8,882 nucleotides of DNA from Desulfocapsa sp. (GTDB lineage: Bacteria; Desulfobacterota; Desulfobulbia; Desulfobulbales; Desulfocapsaceae): contig JAOZTO010000020.1 of the NCBI GenBank assembly GCA_029942265.1, forward strand, positions 4,753-13,634, in the 5' to 3' direction. Positions 6,544-8,882 of this stretch are shown here, in pieces. The notes under the pieces were generated by a model. The model saw nothing but the letters and a program-made list of their open reading frames with translations, was not told the DNA's origin and searched no databases. Position 1 is the first letter of the stretch. The number at the start of each line of letters is the position of its first letter. Position numbers and translations under genes: made by a program.

Positions 6544-7245
6544 ATGGCATTTAAAAAGCTGGAAAGCCCAAATAAAAGTGAATACGTTTATACCCAGATT
6601 ATCAATGAAATTGAATCGGGACAATATGATATAGGGGACAAGTTACCAGCAGAAACTGTAATAGCTGAGCTAGCTGGAGTAAGCCGAGCCTCAGTACGTG
6701 AAGCATTAAGTGCACTACGTCTGGTTGGGGTTATTGAGACAAAAAAAGGTGATGGAACCTACATTAAAGCCGATACATTCACTGTTGAAGGCAGAGCCCA
6801 TTTTGGTCGTGGTTCCAATACTTTTGAAGTTTTAGAAGCTCGCAGAGTGGTTGAGCCAGCCATTGCAATACTAGCTCTTGAAATGATTGATGATAAACAT
6901 TTGGAACAGATTAAGCTTGCTGTAATGGCAATGGAAAAAGAAGCCCAAAAAAATGACTTTGAGGCCTATCACCAAGCAAACAAACGTTTTCATAACGCAA
7001 TTGCTGAAGTTACCCGAAACCGATCATTGATAAATTATATCAGATCACTTCAAACTGTATTTATTGATAGTGAATTTGGTTCAAAATTAAGACATCAATA
7101 TTTAACAGAAGCTTCTTACGTTAAGGATGCCCTGGCAACTCATTGGGCAATATACAAGGCCTTTGTCGCACGTGACAAAAAGTTACTCGAAGAGGCGTGG
7201 CTGAAGCACAATGAAGGCGTTGAAAAACAACTCCTTGGCAACTGA
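6544..7245 (+). CDS. GntR-family transcription regulator, FadR subfamily (FCD domain), 233 aa
   Basis: This cytoplasmic dimeric DNA-binding protein probably represses the surrounding transporter and dehydrogenase genes until a ligand binds. The N-terminal winged helix spans about residues 12-75 and shows the GntR signature GDKLPAETVIAELAGVSRAS (31-50) and VREALSALRLVGVIETKKGDGTYI (51-74). The FCD domain spans about 94-230, starting at EVLEARRVVEPAIAILA. Expected metal-site residues are H150 (in KRFHNAIA), H200 (ATHWAIYKAF) and H222 (KHNEGV); the position normally filled by aspartate is N146. The gene starts 73 bp after the permease stop, on the same strand. Matching 9-bp palindromes at 2644-2652 and 7320-7328 are its likely targets. 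The ligand is unknown, but small carboxylic acids are typical for FCD regulators. Confidence 0.95.
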   Translation: MAFKKLESPNKSEYVYTQIINEIESGQYDIGDKLPAETVIAELAGVSRASVREALSALRLVGVIETKKGDGTYIKADTFTVEGRAHFGRGSNTFEVLEARRVVEPAIAILALEMIDDKHLEQIKLAVMAMEKEAQKNDFEAYHQANKRFHNAIAEVTRNRSLINYIRSLQTVFIDSEFGSKLRHQYLTEASYVKDALATHWAIYKAFVARDKKLLEEAWLKHNEGVEKQLLGN

Positions 7246-7319
7246 TACCGACTGGTTTTAAGTACATGAAGGTTTGTGTTTTAAAGGTGTTGTAGTAAAT
7301 TAGTTTGCGCACATCAACT

Positions 7320-7335
7320 TGTCAGACATCAGACA
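7320..7335. promoter_or_regulatory. Candidate GntR/FadR-type operator upstream of the dehydrogenase gene
   Basis: TGTCAGACA (7320-7328) is the reverse complement of the TGTCTGACA found in the TAXI promoter. A second half-site, TCAGACA (7329-7335), follows directly, so TTGTC and GACAA also form a wider inverted repeat (7319-7323 and 7332-7336). A TTGTCA box at 7319-7324 could act as a -35 element, with TATGGA 17 bp downstream as a poor -10 box. The site lies about 170 bp upstream of the dehydrogenase ATG and about 75 bp after the regulator stop codon. Confidence 0.5.
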
Positions 7336-7449
7336 AAAACGTATGGATATTCAAAACCAATTTGGTAAATAATCGGATTGCGTTCAAAACAGGCTAAATC
7401 ACTGAATTATAAATATTGGGGTACTATCCGAATATTTACACGGTTTCTG

Positions 7450-7468
7450 GTCATATAAAAAATGTGAC
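7450..7468. promoter_or_regulatory. Short inverted repeat GTCATAT-N5-ATGTGAC
   Basis: The arms at 7450-7456 and 7462-7468 match at 6 of 7 positions around an A-rich spacer. The dyad lies about 33 bp before the dehydrogenase start codon, so it could be an operator or part of the leader. Support is weak, since such repeats arise by chance in AT-rich DNA. Confidence 0.25.
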
Positions 7469-7501
7469 TGGTTTAACACAAAACTTAATAGGAGAAGAAA
7501 A

Positions 7502-8617
7502 ATGGAAAAGGTTTTAATGGTTGGAACTGGTGATGTCGGCGCACATTTGCTTGAATTTATGGCACGACAGGATTACCCCTACGAAGTAATAGTAGGCGAC
7601 ATTGACGAAGAAAAAGCACGTTTACTCTGTAATAATGCAAGTATCGGAGCTGCTCACCATGGAAAGAATCCAAATTTTCGTCCAGTAAAAATAGATCTGT
7701 TAGATGTTGAAGGAACAGCTGAATTGATCGAAAAAGAACAACCAAGCGCAATTATTAACCTGACTGTAATGCATACATGGCATTTGATTCGACAGCTGCC
7801 TGAAGATATCTATTCCAAAATTAGTTCTGCTGCTTTAGGTGCATGGCTTCCCTGCCAACTGACTCTTGCTATGAAACTTGGCCAGGCACTCAAAGAATCT
7901 GGGGTTAATGCACATTACATTAATACATCGTTATCCTGTCTCACCAATCCGGTGCTTGGAAAAATTGGATTGGCACCGACTATTGGTATTGGTAACATTG
8001 ATCTCATTGCTCCTGCCGTACGAACTTATATTGCTCAACAGGCGAACATCCAAAGAAGTAGTGTTGAAACATTGCAGGTCTGCCACCATCAACACTGGGT
8101 TTTTCCACGAGAAGCTGGTTATCTCCCAGATGCTCCATACCTTATGAAAATCATGATTGACAAAAAAGATGTAACAAGTGATTGGGATACCGACAAAGTA
8201 ATGTACGAATCTGTGAAATTATATCCTGCCGGACTTCCCTTCACTTCTGTTTCAGCATCATCAACACTTAAAAATCTCAATGCATTGCTCTTCGATGAAA
8301 ACCTGCTGACACATTCTCCAGGCCCTAACGGATTGCAAGGAGGCTATCCTGTGAAACTCAGCGCCAAAGGTGCTGAGGTATTTCTACCATCTGAGTGGAC
8401 TCTTGAACAAGCCATCAAGGTCAATGAAGAAGCTGGTAAACTTGATGCGATTGAGGAAATCAAGGATGATGGAACTGTTGTCTTTGCCGACTACACCTAT
8501 AGAATGATGAAAGAAGCCCTTGGCTTCGATTGTAAATCCTTTATTCCAGAAGATAGTGAAAAACTAGCCCGTGAGCAGATGACGCTGTTTAAAGAATTGA
8601 TTCAAAAACACAGCTAA
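7502..8617 (+). CDS. Saccharopine dehydrogenase-like NAD(P)-dependent oxidoreductase, 371 aa
   Basis: The protein has an N-terminal Rossmann fold with the dinucleotide-binding turn VGTGDVGAHLLEFMAR (7-22) and an acidic residue at the end of the second strand (VGDIDEEKA, 31-39, D33). The latter favours NAD over NADP. The pattern of a Rossmann domain, IDLLD (64-68), INLTV (85-89) and a long C-terminal catalytic or dimerisation half fits the saccharopine-dehydrogenase-like superfamily (opine, saccharopine and carboxynorspermidine dehydrogenases). Later conserved-looking stretches are INTSLSCLTNPVLGKIG (140-156), CHHQHWVF (194-201) and SPGPNGLQGGYPVKLS (272-287). AGGAG (7490-7494) precedes the ATG. 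By position it probably acts on the compound imported by the TRAP-TAXI system or on a derivative. The substrate is unknown; calling it saccharopine dehydrogenase outright would be too specific. Confidence 0.82.
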   Translation: MEKVLMVGTGDVGAHLLEFMARQDYPYEVIVGDIDEEKARLLCNNASIGAAHHGKNPNFRPVKIDLLDVEGTAELIEKEQPSAIINLTVMHTWHLIRQLPEDIYSKISSAALGAWLPCQLTLAMKLGQALKESGVNAHYINTSLSCLTNPVLGKIGLAPTIGIGNIDLIAPAVRTYIAQQANIQRSSVETLQVCHHQHWVFPREAGYLPDAPYLMKIMIDKKDVTSDWDTDKVMYESVKLYPAGLPFTSVSASSTLKNLNALLFDENLLTHSPGPNGLQGGYPVKLSAKGAEVFLPSEWTLEQAIKVNEEAGKLDAIEEIKDDGTVVFADYTYRMMKEALGFDCKSFIPEDSEKLAREQMTLFKELIQKHS

Positions 8618-8626
8618 TGCATTGGT

Positions 8627-8694
8627 AAAGTGACGTATCCGAGGTGATTGCTTCACAATCGCAGGACAATCACCTCGGAATTTTCTGGCACTTT
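8627..8694 (+). terminator. Strong stem-loop terminator after the dehydrogenase gene
   Basis: TCCGAGGTGATTG (8638-8650) and CAATCACCTCGGA (8667-8679) form a perfect 13-bp stem with a 16-base loop, followed by TTTTCT. Outer arms AAAGTG (8627-8632) and CACTTT (8689-8694) add a further 6 bp. Inside the loop, CAATC at 8656-8660 can compete with the main right arm for GATTG (8646-8650). The hairpin starts 20 bases after the stop codon and probably ends the transcript, although the T-run is short. Confidence 0.75.
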
Positions 8695-8822
8695 GACCCA
8701 TGATTATATTGCTACTCAGTTTACCACAAGGTGATCTTGCGATAAAAAAGTGGGGTCGAAGTTAGGCTGCTTTTCTTTACTTGACCACATCACTCATCAA
8801 TCCTCTTGAATAACTCATTGAA

Positions 8823-8839
8823 TTCTTGTAACTATTCAG
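8823..8839. repeat. 17-base repeat, second copy of the sequence at 2368-2384
   Basis: TTCTTGTAACTATTCAG here matches 16 of 17 bases of TTCCTGTAACTATTCAG at 2368-2384, in the same orientation. The neighbouring sequences differ. From 8828 it contains GTAACTATTCAG and runs into a C-rich stretch and a GTCCA-TT-TGGAC dyad (8855-8866). IS66-family ends often begin with GTAA, so this could be an element end, but no transposase gene is visible before the window stops. Confidence 0.4.
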
Positions 8840-8882
8840 CTGCACCCCATCTTCGTCCATTTGGACATTCTCACATAGAAAA

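Noticed and set aside
7502..8617. Assignment as a true lysine-pathway saccharopine dehydrogenase
   Set aside because: The fold matches, but the context is a transporter locus, no lysine metabolism genes are present and the substrate residues cannot be confirmed by eye.
8796..8882. Minus-strand start of a transposase gene entering from the right edge
   Set aside because: The minus-strand frames here are closed by stops within 10-15 codons, so no coding sequence is supported inside the window.

Overview
The window looks like AT-rich chromosomal DNA from a Gram-negative bacterium. TRAP transporters with a secreted binding protein, an MscS-family channel and a free-standing proline dehydrogenase together suggest a proteobacterium-like heterotroph. 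A marine or sediment member of the former Deltaproteobacteria (Desulfobacterota) is my guess, but nothing here fixes the taxon. No rRNA, tRNA, CRISPR array or complete mobile element is visible.

Left part (1-2339, all minus strand): a stand-alone proline dehydrogenase (1428-2339), then a 211-bp gap filled by a nested imperfect palindrome (1238-1404), then a 58-residue Trm112-type zinc-ribbon protein (1040-1216), then a small-conductance mechanosensitive channel whose C-terminus runs off the left edge (1-1022). The last two genes are 17 bp apart and probably cotranscribed.

Centre (2340-2719): a 380-bp divergent intergenic region. It holds a heptamer tandem repeat, a 12-bp perfect palindrome, a sigma70-like promoter facing right and a 9-bp palindrome that looks like a GntR/FadR-type operator.

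Right part (2720-8617, all plus strand): a catabolic-looking uptake locus. It encodes a TAXI-type periplasmic binding protein, a fused TRAP permease of 866 residues, a FadR-subfamily GntR regulator with an FCD ligand domain, and a Rossmann-fold dehydrogenase of the saccharopine-dehydrogenase-like superfamily. An intrinsic terminator or attenuator separates the binding protein from the permease. This fits a high level of binding protein relative to permease. The same 9-bp palindrome (TGTCTGACA, or TGTCAGACA on the other strand) occurs upstream of both the binding-protein gene and the dehydrogenase gene. I therefore infer that the regulator encoded between them controls both transcription units in response to the imported substrate. 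The substrate is not evident from sequence; an amino acid or related carboxylate/imine would suit both the TAXI transporter and the dehydrogenase family.

The right end (8618-8882) has a strong stem-loop terminator and then non-coding DNA with repeated motifs. One is a 17-mer (16/17 match) also present at 2368-2384, which may mark the edge of an insertion sequence or other dispersed repeat. I see no clearly new defence or mobile system. The most interesting points are the inferred regulon, a hairpin that covers the ribosome binding site of the regulator gene, and the long palindrome near the left end.
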